In this document: positions 15,967 through 24,302 of the stretch, in pieces
How positions within the stretch are numbered: the stretch's first letter is position 1
Layout of the letters: every line of letters begins with the position of its first letter
Source of the DNA: Hyalangium gracile
Lineage (GTDB): Bacteria > Myxococcota > Myxococcia > Myxococcales > Myxococcaceae
DNA: 64,000 nt
Direction: 5' to 3'
NCBI RefSeq assembly: GCF_020103725.1
Contig: NZ_JAHXBG010000012.1
Location: forward strand, 1-64,000
Made by a program: the position numbers and the translations under genes
Notes under the pieces: generated by a model
Told to the model about the DNA's origin: nothing
Database searches by the model: none
Seen by the model: the letters and a program-made list of their open reading frames with translations, nothing else

Positions 15967-18271
15967 TCAGGGCACGGCGCCGCCGTCGAAGAAGCGCCGG
16001 GCGCGCTCGATGGCGACGAGCCCCACGCGCTGGCCGAGCCTGCGGCCCACGAAGTCATCCGGCTGCACGTGGATGCCGCCCCACAGGCGGGACTGTCCGG
16101 CCTGGTCCGCTGCGTCATGGTAGGTGGTCCACTGCAGCTCGCACCTCGGTGGAGGGGCCCTTCTCGAAGGTGAGGGCAGTGTCCCTGGGAGCGACGTACT
16201 CGCCCATTCCCCCGGGGAAGTACGGGCTGCCGGTGAGCGAGGTGCGCACCTCGGAGGAGGCTCGGCTGAAGGTGCTGTGGCCGGAGACGAAGCCGGGGAA
16301 GGCCGGCGTCACGAAGGTGCGCAGCTGGTAGGGCATCCACTCGACGGCGCGCACCCAGCCGGAGCCGCTCACCTCGCGCTTGCGATCGGCCGGCTCGCCT
16401 CGCCAGGCGTGCACCACCTGGCCCTGGAAGCGGGCCAGGTGCTCATGGCGGGCGCCGGGCGCGGAGCTCTCGGCGGTGACGAGCTCGATGAGGCCGGGGA
16501 GGAGCGGCAGGCCCGAGGGGTGGTAGGCCGGGCCGCTGGGGTTCGAGGCCTGGCCCAGGCCGCCCATGTAGCGGATGAGCGAGACGGGGCGCGCGGTGAG
16601 GAAGGTGCGTTTGCCTTCCCAGGCGGTGATGGCCGCGTCGTGCACGGCGCCGTTGAGCGCCAGGTACACCTTCACGTCCCACTCGAGCGCGTCCACCGGC
16701 TCGCCCGAGCCGAACAGGCGGCGACTGAAGCCCGGGGCATCCGCCACCTGGTTGGCGATGACGTTCCAGTGGCCGGGAGGCGTCTCGGCCTTGGGGCCGT
16801 CCGCCCAGAACTCGGCCAGCACGCGGCCGAAGTCTCCCCGCTTCACCACCTGCGGCGCGTAGGGCTGATCGGTGATGGGGTTGAGCGGGTAGCCCGCTCC
16901 GTCGTTGGCGCCCAGGCTGTTGTTGCCGAGCGCGCCGGGCGAGATGTCCATGGCGTCGGTGCTGCCAAGCCCGCTGGCCTTGCGCACGATGTCCACCGCG
17001 TGGTCTCGCAGCTCGGCGCCGAAGGCGGGGGCGGGGCCTGGGTCGAGGTACAGCTCGCCGACGCCGGGCCGCACCAGGGCGAAGGGCGTGACGCGTCCCC
17101 AGTGCGCGCCGATGTAGCCCTGCACGCCCGAGCTCGTGACGATGCCGTTCTGCGTCACGGCCACCGCGAGGTTGAGCGGCTGCCAGCGCGAGGGGTTGTT
17201 CAGCGTCACCCTGGGGTTCTCCACCACGAGAGGTCCATTCTCCGACGCGAAGCCGGTGGTGTCCTTGGAGTCCTGCCGCTCGTTGGCGCCGTCGTCCGCG
17301 CCGAAGCTGAGCACGGTCCGGGCGATGCGGTTGCCCACGGCGCGGGGGCTTGTGCCCTCGGAGTTCGTATCGTCCGGGTCGTACCCCAGCTTCCGCATGA
17401 AGGCGCGGAAGCACGCCATCGACGTGGCGCCGCCCACCGCGGGGGCATAGCGCTGGGCGAGCACTCCATACGCGGCGTAGCGGATCGCTTCGGAGCGCGC
17501 GGCCGCCACATCCGCGGCGGTGTGCTTCTCGCGGAGGAAGGTGCCGTCCGCGGTCGCGTCATAGGCGGCCCACGCGTCCCACATGGCGGCGGACAGGTGG
17601 TACAGGTTGCGCGCGTGCACCGTGGGCCTGGGGAGATCCCGGCGGATGGCGCCGAGAAGCTGCTCGTCCCAGCGGCGAGCGATGGAGCGCGAGGGGGCCG
17701 GATCCACCTCCTTCTCCGCGCAGACCACGGGCGGAGTCGGAGGCGTGACGGGGGCGGGCACCGCGGGCACCTCGGGCCCGAGCTGCAGGAGCGCGCCGCC
17801 GGAGAGGCCGCCGGACAGGACGTTGCCGCCCGCCATCAGCACGGGACCCTGTTCGAAGGCGTGCACCCACCACAGGTCGCCCCGGTGGCCGGTCTCCAGT
17901 TTCCGCCACTCGATGCCGTCATAGTGCAGCACCTCGGGCCCGCTGCCCTTGTCCGCTCCCACGGCCCAGACATCGGAGCGCGAGCGGCCCGTGATGGACA
18001 GGAGCGCCGCGGGACGGCCCTGGGCCAGGGCGCTCCAGCTCGCCGGCGTGGGCTCCGGGGGCTTCTCCTCATCGCAGCCGCTCAGCAGGACTCCCAGCAG
18101 CGCGACCAGCAGCCAGCCGCGGAGCAGGCCCGCGCGCGGCTCGAACGACGTGGATGCACACCCATGGATGATGAATCTCCTCGTGTGTCCGGGGCTCGAA
18201 GAGCACCACTCGAACAGGCGCGAGACGTTACCAGGGGGGCCCCGAACACCGGCCAGGGCCAGGTGCGGCAA
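15967..18271 (-). pseudogene. Vanadium haloperoxidase-like lipoprotein, interrupted by a frameshift
   Basis: The main frame (718 codons to the stop at 16115) encodes a lipoprotein-like signal ('WLLVALLGVLLSGC'), one blade of a propeller-type repeat ('SRSDVWAVGADKGSGPEVL'), a proline-rich linker and a PAP2/vanadium-dependent haloperoxidase domain with 'KRTFLTARP' and 'PGFVSGHSTFSRA'. At about 16141 one extra base throws the frame off. In the adjacent frame the expected end follows at once: ELQWTTYHDAADQAG, then 'SRLWGGIHVQPDDFVGRRLG' with the catalytic histidine, ending at 15967. Without it the enzyme lacks an essential residue. The start is also unclear: only a TTG at 18271 is in frame. A sequencing error at 16141 would restore the gene. 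Confidence 0.75.
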
Positions 18272-18483
18272 CTGCGCTGATCAGCGGATACAGCAGTGGT
18301 CACCCCGGCTGGTCTCCGCAGTGATCAGCCCTCCGGCACTGCCGGGCACAGTGTGGGGCAACTCCCTGAAAATACCTGCCTTCGCCAACACACCCTTGCC
18401 TCCATTTCGTGGCAGAGGGGGGGCGGTAGGGCCAGGACACACCCGCCGGGCTCCTCCGGCGCGCTCCTCAAAGGAAACGTCCC

Positions 18484-19029
18484 ATGGCCTCGATCACTGG
18501 CACCGTCAGCTCCGTCGCGCTCAACACCTCCCCCCTCACCGCAAACCAGAAGAAGATGTTGGAGCCGGCCGTGCCTGGCACCGTCGCCCGGGCGGCGGAG
18601 GCGCAGAACAAGCCGCTCTCGGTTGGAGTGGGCCGGGTCGCCGACACCTTCACGTGCCGGCCGCCGGGCCTGAGCACGAACGCCACGCAGCCCCGGCAGC
18701 TGCACGCCATCGACGCGGCGCTCCAGGGCGGCGGGCGGAACCTGGGTTCGATCTTCGGCCTCAACAAGGACGGCCAGCAGCAGGCGGCCCAGATCCACAA
18801 GCTGGCTGACGGCATCTCGCGGGGCACCATCACCCAGGCCGAGACCGGGCACCTGCTGGGACAGCAGGTAGCGATCGCGCATGCCCGTGGCGACTCCGAC
18901 ACGAAGGCCGAGAAGTCCGATGTCAGCGCTCAGCTGGAGCGGGCAGGCAAGGAGCTCGACAAGCACGGCAAGCCGGGCACCCAGCTCGACAAGATCCGGA
19001 TCGTGGGCGCTCACGTCGCGCGCGGCTGA
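18484..19029 (+). CDS. Hypothetical protein, no signal peptide
   Basis: A 181-residue protein with an AAAGGA ribosome site upstream of the ATG. I do not recognise the first 90 residues (small, polar, with 'VGRVADTFTCRPPGLSTNA'). The centre 'IHKLADGISRGTITQAETGH' followed by LLGQQVAIAHARGDSD resembles a short helix-loop-helix repeat seen in myxobacterial cytoplasmic and secreted proteins, of the form GI..G.LT..E...L...q..I....D. The end is charged and helical. Neighbours give no hint: a broken haloperoxidase gene upstream and a convergent GntR-type regulator downstream. Confidence 0.65.
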   Translation: MASITGTVSSVALNTSPLTANQKKMLEPAVPGTVARAAEAQNKPLSVGVGRVADTFTCRPPGLSTNATQPRQLHAIDAALQGGGRNLGSIFGLNKDGQQQAAQIHKLADGISRGTITQAETGHLLGQQVAIAHARGDSDTKAEKSDVSAQLERAGKELDKHGKPGTQLDKIRIVGAHVARG

Positions 19030-19065
19030 GCCCACCGTCTTGCGCGCGGCGCTCCCGGCATCGCT

Positions 19066-20397
19066 CTAACTCCCTTCAAAGCCAGGCTCCCAAGAAGACG
19101 TGGGCCAACGGGTAGGCTGGTGGTGTCGTGGACAGGAGGGGGTCGTCGCCTCGTGCTCAGGGGGCTCACCTGGTCGCTGGCAAGCGCCCACTCCTGGCGC
19201 GCCGCCGGGAGCAGCGACGCAGGCCTCCCCCGCATCCATCGACAGAGCAGTCTGGCTCTGACCAAGGACAGCTCCCCCTGCCACGGCAGCTGCCCCGTCA
19301 GAGGACGGGGGAGGTGGGGCTGCCGCTTCTGCTGCCGGTACTCCCAACGAGGAAGAAGGCGCCCAGGCAAGGAACTGGGTGGACGCAGCACAGGAGCAGC
19401 CAGGACCCCCCCCGGTGGAGGCGCGAGGAGCGGCTGAGTCCGCAATGGGTTCGGGGCTGCAGGAGGCCGCCTGGAAATCGCCAGTGGAGAGCGGAGCGGG
19501 GAGGGCCGAAGGAGCGTCTCGGCTCGAAGTGGCACACGCGGTGGCGCCTCCTTCCTCGTGGTCCGAGCCCCTGCCTGTCGGCTGGACTTGTTGCGAACTG
19601 GTATGACAAGCAGACCAGTTGCTGGCGTTCTCGCCCGACACGGGCACCTCCCCGTGAGGAGGTGGGGGCTTGGGCACGGTATGTGCGTCGCGCACCGGGG
19701 CCAGCCGGTCGAGCAGCGGCTCATCGGCAGCCTTCAGCAGCGCCGGCAACTGTTGGCGAAGGGCCTGGGCGTCACGGTCGGCCAGAGCGTTGAACACGCA
19801 CTGGGCCCACTGCTGGAGGGCCTCCGGTTGCAGCGCAGGGAGCAGCGCGTCCGCCAAGCCTCGGAAAGCCTTCTCCAACGACATCAGGAGCAGCAGGTGG
19901 CCGGGACGGTCCGCTGCTTGGGCTGCCAGCCGCAGCAGGTCGAACTCTCGCTCCACCCACCGGGTGCGCTTCTCCTGCCAGCGGGCCTCATCTCTCAACG
20001 CGAAGCTGGCATTGAGCAGCTGCTCCACAGCGGGCTGGCTGGCGTGCTCGCAGCAGGCGGCCAGTAGTTCCACCGTCACCTCCCGCTTGAGGGCGAAGTA
20101 CCCCTCGAGCAGCGGCCGGCGATCCATGTCTTGGCGGCCCTCGGGAAGCAGCAGCTTCAGGCTCTCGAGCGACAGTGCTTCACCGAGTGGCACCGTGCGG
20201 CTCTGTCTCCCCGGGTGTTGAACGATGAGTCCTCTGGCGGCCAGCCCCTGGAGGGCTCCTCGGATGGTGGTGCGCGACACCCCATAGCGCTGGGCCATCT
20301 GCCGCTCGGAAGGCAGCCGGCCCTTGGGCCACTGCCCCAGGGCAATCGTTTGCTCCAACTGCTCCGCCACCCTCGACACGAGCCCCTTGTGTTCCAT
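19066..20397 (-). CDS. GntR/FadR-family transcriptional regulator with long disordered C-terminal tail
   Basis: From the ATG at 20397 the product has 443 residues. Residues 5-70 form a GntR winged helix ('LGQWPKGRLPSERQMAQRYG', 'VSRTTIRGALQGLAARGLIV'). Residues 90-235 form an all-helical ligand domain of the FCD (FadR) type. The remaining 200 residues are Ala/Ser/Pro/Gly-rich with no visible domain, unlike normal FadR regulators, which end after about 240 residues. The tail may be a read-through product of a lost stop, or a real disordered region. An upstream in-frame extension lacks a ribosome site; GAGGAG precedes the chosen ATG. No obvious target gene is adjacent. Confidence 0.75.
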   Translation of the reverse strand: MEHKGLVSRVAEQLEQTIALGQWPKGRLPSERQMAQRYGVSRTTIRGALQGLAARGLIVQHPGRQSRTVPLGEALSLESLKLLLPEGRQDMDRRPLLEGYFALKREVTVELLAACCEHASQPAVEQLLNASFALRDEARWQEKRTRWVEREFDLLRLAAQAADRPGHLLLLMSLEKAFRGLADALLPALQPEALQQWAQCVFNALADRDAQALRQQLPALLKAADEPLLDRLAPVRDAHTVPKPPPPHGEVPVSGENASNWSACHTSSQQVQPTGRGSDHEEGGATACATSSRDAPSALPAPLSTGDFQAASCSPEPIADSAAPRASTGGGPGCSCAASTQFLAWAPSSSLGVPAAEAAAPPPPSSDGAAAVAGGAVLGQSQTALSMDAGEACVAAPGGAPGVGACQRPGEPPEHEATTPSCPRHHQPTRWPTSSWEPGFEGS

Positions 20398-20530
20398 CCT
20401 CGCCGCCCTCCTCGTTGCACGCCTCCTCCATCCAAGCAGAGGCCTCTGACAACGCGTGCGGCAGTCCGAATGGGTAGCTGCGTTCATCTCCGCCACATGC
20501 TTGCGCCTGACCGGACTGCCCTGAAGCAGC

Positions 20531-21037
20531 TCAGGGAGCGTGCTCCGCCAGCCATCGGGAGGACGGCTCGGCATCGGCCTTCCGGCCCTGCTGGCTCCAG
20601 TCCTCTCGGGCCTGGGTGGCCGGCTCTCGGGCTCGGGGACGATTCTTCCGCGTCTCCCAGAGCGCAGGGGCCAGCAGGATGCGTGTCTCGGCGCGCAGGC
20701 CCTCCGGAGCCAGCTTCAACGCGCGCTCCAGGAAGGGGAGGGCGTCGGCGGGCCGGTGCTCCTCCAGCCCAAGGCGGCCCATCCCCAGGAGGATCTCGGC
20801 GTGATCCAGGTGCTCGGGGGGCAGCACCTTCTCCTGAAGGGCCAGGGCGCGCGTGTACTGCTCACGAGCCTCCGCGAACCGGCCCAGCTCGCGGAGGGCG
20901 TTGCCCAGGTTGTTGAGCGTGTTGGCGATCTCCGGGTGCTCCGGCCCCAGCGCCTTCTGCTGCAGCGCCAGGGCGCGCTCGTGCATCTGGCGGGCGTCGT
21001 CGTACCGGCCGAGCTCTCCGGAGATGACACCCGGGTT
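20531..21037 (-). pseudogene. C-terminal TPR fragment of a larger protein (kinase-TPR type)
   Basis: The frame reads two clear tetratricopeptide repeats ('ALGPEHPEIANTLNNLGNAL', then 'ALALQEKVLPPEHLDHAEIL') and a basic tail. This is the usual C-terminus of myxobacterial Ser/Thr kinases with kinesin-light-chain-like TPRs. Upstream it continues in frame only through 'GVISGELGRYDDARQ' before a stop at 21038, exactly where a nitrilase-like fragment begins on the other strand. The rest of the protein is gone. An internal ATG at 20986 could start a 151-residue product, but it has no ribosome site. Confidence 0.6.
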
Positions 21038-21620
21038 TCACCGCCGCGAAGGCCTTGAGCGCCGCGAACCCGGACTGGCTCATCGTGCCGGGCACCACGT
21101 ATTGGGAGGCCGTCTCGGGGATCCGGCGCAACCGCACGCCCTACAACACCGCAGGCACCTGGCTCAACGTGTTCATGGGGCCGGAGTTCTTCTTCGCGTC
21201 CCCGGCCGGCCTGCCGCTGAACGAGGACGAGAAGGAGCACGCCTTGAGGAGCAGGACCTGGAGGGCGTCTTCACCATCCGCCACGTCCGCTTCGGCATCG
21301 AGATCTGCAACGACTACCGCCAGCGCAACTTCGGGGACTACTACGATCAGCACTTCGGCGGGCAGCAGGGCGTGGACGTCCACCTGCTGCCGACGCACTC
21401 CGTCAACGTCAAGACGGTGAATCACGACGGCCGGCTGGGCGCGAACGGCACCCCCATCCGCTTCACCCACAGCCGCTCGCGCCAGCGAGCGCCGCTCGAC
21501 GTCGATCACTCCGTCTACGTGCAGCGCACGGGAGTCCTGCGGGGCGCCGCCCCCGCGCATGCGGCGAACGGCCCCTTCGAGCAGTTCGTGGCCTTCACGG
21601 AGCTGTTGCTGCCCCCGTGA
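21037..21620 (+). pseudogene. Nitrilase-like (carbon-nitrogen hydrolase) remnant with frameshift
   Basis: Bases 21037-21243 read 'ALSAANPDWLIVPGTTYWEA' and 'VFMGPEFFFASPAGLPLNED' in one frame. From about 21243 the similarity moves to the next frame with 'LEGVFTIRHVRFGIEICNDY', which contains the nucleophile-type cysteine of nitrilases (EICND), and continues to a TGA at 21620. One missing base at about 21243 explains the shift. The N-terminus, with the catalytic glutamate, is cut off at 21037 where the sequence meets the TPR fragment. Both ends of this junction are truncated genes, so a deletion or rearrangement occurred here. Confidence 0.6.
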
Positions 21621-21629
21621 GCGCTGGCC

Positions 21630-22349
21630 TCAGGGAATGCGCGTGAGCGCTTCCTGCCCGAAGCTCACGCGGGCCCACCACGGGCCGGGGGGCAGCGCAT
21701 CCAGCCCCAGCAGCGCCTCCAGCCGCTGGGCGGTGTCCGCGGGCAGGTTCTCCCGGAAGGCCACCCCGAAGATGGGCGTCACCGGCGAGTGCGCCCGGAA
21801 GGCCGTGGACGTCCACACCACCTCGCCCGGCAGCAGCAGCGGGCCGGGCGCCAGCTCCATCTCCAGCAGGAACGGCGTGCCCACCTTCACGATGGGCGGC
21901 AGCGACGGAGCGTCCACCTCCATGCCCACGCCGCCGCGCGAGATGTCCCGCACGTAGAACGCCGGCGAGAAGGGCGTCGCCTCGATGGCGCGCACGTTCA
22001 GCGGCACGCGCGGGTAGCGCCGCAGCTTCTCGTGCTCCTGCGCGAAGATGCGCTGCAGCACCGCGTCCAGCGCCGCGCGGTCCACGTCCGTCGCGTACTT
22101 CACCGTCAGGTGGTAGCGCCCGCCGGGCCGCGGCGTCACGTTGATCACCTCGCCCACCACCTCCACGGGCTGCGCCACTCCCTCCGCCTGCATCTCGAAG
22201 ACGAAGCGCGTGCCGCGCGCCAGGCTGCGCCGCGTCTCGAGGGTGACGCTCCCCTGACCGACACTCCGGGTGTACTCGTCGATGAGCGCCTCGGGAGTCT
22301 TGTAGCTCACCTTCAGGCGAACACTGGAATCGTGCGGGGAGATCTGCAT
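21630..22349 (-). CDS. PilZ-domain protein, double-domain myxobacterial type
   Basis: The 239-residue product from ATG 22349 carries two related beta-barrel domains. The first (about 5-110, 'TRSVGQGSVTLETRRSLARG') is a PilZ-like domain of the Myxococcus paralogous type. The second (about 120-225) begins RYPRVPLNVRAIEA and contains 'YVRDISRGGVGMEVD', which matches the PilZ pattern RxxxR followed by D/NxSxxG closely: R-Y-P-R and D-I-S-R-G-G. PilZ domains bind cyclic di-GMP, so this protein may link that signal to motility or matrix output. An earlier in-frame ATG (22394) lies inside the terminator of the gene upstream and is rejected. Confidence 0.82.
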   Translation of the reverse strand: MQISPHDSSVRLKVSYKTPEALIDEYTRSVGQGSVTLETRRSLARGTRFVFEMQAEGVAQPVEVVGEVINVTPRPGGRYHLTVKYATDVDRAALDAVLQRIFAQEHEKLRRYPRVPLNVRAIEATPFSPAFYVRDISRGGVGMEVDAPSLPPIVKVGTPFLLEMELAPGPLLLPGEVVWTSTAFRAHSPVTPIFGVAFRENLPADTAQRLEALLGLDALPPGPWWARVSFGQEALTRIP

Positions 22350-22392
22350 GCGCGGGCTCACCCATATGGTCGGGCGAGCGAGCCAAAAAGAC

Positions 22393-22426
22393 AAGGCCGG
22401 GCCTCCCTCACGGGTAGCCCGGCCTT
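22393..22426 (-). terminator. Rho-independent terminator after the lipoprotein gene
   Basis: AAGGCCGGGC (22393-22402) pairs perfectly with GCCCGGCCTT (22417-22426) across a 14-base loop. On the minus strand a T-rich run follows, ending transcription from the lipoprotein gene before the PilZ gene. Confidence 0.8.
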
Positions 22427-22454
22427 TTCGTGTTCAGCGGTCAGGCCCGGGTGA

Positions 22455-23084
22455 TCACGACTTGCCGCTGTTGTCCGCAGGGATGGCGCCATCCACGGTG
22501 ATGGACAGCGACTCGTTGGCGTAGACGTAGCTGCCGTCGGACGTCTTGATGGTGCCGTCGAGCTTGATGCTCACCGTGCCCGAGGTGGCGCTGGTGGCCG
22601 TGGCGGAGATCGTCTCGGTGATGTCCGCGTCGATGTAGTCGTTGATGTCGCCGGTCAGCTCCAGCTTCCCCTTGAGGCGCATGGACAGCTGCCCCGAGGA
22701 GAGGATGGCGGACATGTCGATCTCCGTCGTCATCTTGCCGTCGAAGCTGTTGACGCCGTCCTGGTTGCAGTCCTTGTACTCGGTCTCGTACTTGAACTTG
22801 CCCTGGTTGCCGGTAGCCGTGACATCCAGCTTCATCGAGACCGTGCCGCCCTTGGCGCAGTCGACCTTGAAATCGAGGGCGCCGGTGGCGGCGCCGCTGG
22901 CCAGCTGACGCAGCAGCGACTGGCTGTTGGTGCTGCCTCCCTGGCCCACCGGCTGGCTGGCGGCGAACAGGGCCTTGGCGGCGCCCTCCTTGCCACCCCC
23001 GAGCTTCGCGCCATCCCCGCCGCCACAGGCAACGAGGGCGGTGGTGGCGGCGGTGAGGAGCGAGAGACGAACGATGCGGAACAT
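22455..23084 (-). CDS. Lipoprotein of unknown function
   Basis: The 209-residue protein starts MFRIVRLSLLTAATTALVAC, a lipoprotein signal with cysteine at residue 20, followed by a Gly-rich spacer. The mature part is beta-rich with alternating polar and hydrophobic residues ('MKLDVTATGNQGKFKYETEY', 'SGTVSIKLDGTIKTSDGSYV'), which suggests a beta-barrel or lipocalin-like sandwich. Two cysteines ('VDCAKGG', 'YKDCNQDG') could form a disulfide. AGGAGG lies eight bases before the ATG, and a palindrome sits in the leader. A clear terminator follows, so the gene is monocistronic. Confidence 0.78.
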   Translation of the reverse strand: MFRIVRLSLLTAATTALVACGGGDGAKLGGGKEGAAKALFAASQPVGQGGSTNSQSLLRQLASGAATGALDFKVDCAKGGTVSMKLDVTATGNQGKFKYETEYKDCNQDGVNSFDGKMTTEIDMSAILSSGQLSMRLKGKLELTGDINDYIDADITETISATATSATSGTVSIKLDGTIKTSDGSYVYANESLSITVDGAIPADNSGKS

Positions 23085-23102
23085 GTGCTGAGCCTCCTGG
23101 AA

Positions 23103-23123
23103 GGAGGGTGCCTGGCACCCTCC
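23103..23123 (-). promoter_or_regulatory. 21-nt perfect palindrome in the lipoprotein leader
   Basis: GGAGGGTGCC and GGCACCCTCC flank a single T, only 19 bp before the lipoprotein ATG. As DNA it could be an operator; as RNA the loop would have to open to a few bases. Seen directly; the function is inferred. Confidence 0.4.
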
Positions 23124-23288
23124 CATGCGGCCCGTCCTCCCGGCGAGGACGAGCGGCTTCCCCCGGTGGGGAAGGCCTCGCCGGCTTAGCAGAGCGCCGA
23201 ACTCCCGCTCAATCCGAACTCCCCCGTAGCGGGCGCTGTGGGTCCACCGGCGCCACCGAGCGGGGCCGATCCATGCCTGTTGCATTTC

Positions 23289-23317
23289 TTGACCCGGTGG
23301 GAGGCCGCGCGTATTTT
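23289..23317 (+). promoter_or_regulatory. Sigma-70-type promoter of the dcw operon
   Basis: TTGACC (23289-23294) and TATTTT (23312-23317) are 17 bases apart, close to the housekeeping consensus. The expected transcription start (about 23324) falls just before the MraZ operator, which would leave a leader of about 85 bases before mraZ. The 323 bp between the divergent lipoprotein gene and mraZ hold nothing else that I can identify. Confidence 0.6.
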
Positions 23318-23328
23318 CCGCGCCGAAG

Positions 23329-23353
23329 TGGCAAGGAGTGGGAAGCAGTGGCG
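23329..23353 (+). promoter_or_regulatory. Predicted MraZ operator, three direct repeats
   Basis: TGGCA (23329), TGGGA (23339) and TGGCG (23349) recur with exactly 10-bp spacing. MraZ of Escherichia coli binds direct TGGGN repeats separated by five bases in front of its own gene; this array matches in spacing and position. It predicts MraZ autoregulation of the cluster. Confidence 0.7.
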
Positions 23354-23407
23354 GGAAATCCCGTACCGTGGTGGGGCGGCGCACGCTCCTGAGGGGAAGC
23401 GCTCCCG

Positions 23408-23857
23408 GTGTTCCGTGGCGTCTATGAGCACCAGATCGACGCGAAGGGGCGGACCAGCCTCCCGGCCAGGCTGCGGGAGACGCTGGTGGGCGCGTACGAC
23501 GAGCGCCTCATCCTCACCACCGCGCTGGATCCCTGCCTGCACGCCTATCCGGTGCGGGAGTGGGAGGCGCTCGAGACGGCGCTGGGCAAGCGCAACCCCA
23601 TGGAGCCAGGGGTGAAGACGCTGATGCGGCTCTACGTGGCCAGCGCCCAGGAGTGCCCGCTCGACAAGATGGGGCGTGTCCTCGTGCCGCCCTCGCTGCG
23701 CGCGCACGCGGCGCTGGAGAAGGAAGTGGTGTGGGTGGGGATGGTGAAGGTGATCGAGCTGTGGAGCCGCGCCGGCTGGGCCAAGGCCCAGGAGGACGCT
23801 CGCGCCGCGGCGGACTCGGCGGATGTCGCCCGCGTGCTCTCCGAGCTGCGGCAGTAG
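23408..23857 (+). CDS. mraZ: MraZ, transcriptional regulator of the division and cell-wall cluster
   Basis: The 149-residue protein has two MraZ/AbrB-like half domains: '[20 protein letters not shown]' at the N-terminus and '[20 protein letters not shown]' in the middle, each with the conserved D-x-K/M-G-R core. It is the first gene of the dcw cluster, as in most bacteria. MraZ forms ring-shaped oligomers and represses its own operon through direct repeats, which are present upstream. The GTG start has a GGGGAAG ribosome site. The product should therefore set the level of all genes up to ddl. Confidence 0.96.
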   Translation: MFRGVYEHQIDAKGRTSLPARLRETLVGAYDERLILTTALDPCLHAYPVREWEALETALGKRNPMEPGVKTLMRLYVASAQECPLDKMGRVLVPPSLRAHAALEKEVVWVGMVKVIELWSRAGWAKAQEDARAAADSADVARVLSELRQ

Positions 23858-23904
23858 CCAATTTCTCGACGGACTACGGAAAACCCGGGAATGTGGGGAG
23901 GTGT

Positions 23905-24288
23905 ATGAACCAGGTATCGGAGGCGAGGCGGGTTCTCACGTCGGTGGCGAGCACCGGCCGCGTGGAGACGCTGATGCTGGAGGGCGAGCTGGGCGAGCAG
24001 GCCCTGGCGCAGGTGTGCGAGGAGCTCGCCGGCCGGCTGCACCGGGGCGTGCGCCAGGTGGTGGTGGACTTCAGCGAGGTGGCGCACCTGGACTACCGCG
24101 GCGTGAAGCCGCTGATGGCGCGCGCCGAGGCCTTCCGCCGCGCCGGTGGGGACATCAAGCTTGCGGGCCTGTCGCCGTACCTGGCCGCCATCTTCCGGGC
24201 CGCCGGAGCGCACGACCGGTTCGAGATGTACCCGCATATGAACGATGCCCGGGCGGCCTTCGCCCTCATGCGGGCTCCCTTCGTCTAG
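23905..24288 (+). CDS. STAS-domain protein inserted between mraZ and rsmH
   Basis: The 127-residue protein is a single STAS domain: '[20 protein letters not shown]', '[20 protein letters not shown]' and '[20 protein letters not shown]'. In classical anti-sigma antagonists (SpoIIAA) the central motif is D-S-S-G with a phosphorylated serine; here it is D-Y-R-G, so the usual kinase switch cannot operate. It lies 47 bp after mraZ and 14 bp before rsmH on the same strand, hence in the operon. A scaffold or partner-binding role in division is possible, but unproven. The ATG has GGGGAGG six bases upstream. Confidence 0.85.
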   Translation: MNQVSEARRVLTSVASTGRVETLMLEGELGEQALAQVCEELAGRLHRGVRQVVVDFSEVAHLDYRGVKPLMARAEAFRRAGGDIKLAGLSPYLAAIFRAAGAHDRFEMYPHMNDARAAFALMRAPFV

Positions 24289-24302
24289 CGCCAGGGCTCC
24301 CT

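Noticed and set aside
16130-16150. Programmed ribosomal frameshift in the haloperoxidase gene
   Set aside because: No slippery heptamer or homopolymer occurs at the shift; a simple indel or sequence error is more likely.
16124-18280. A 718-codon plus-strand frame opposite the haloperoxidase gene
   Set aside because: Composition is typical of antisense frames at high GC, while the minus strand shows clear haloperoxidase motifs.
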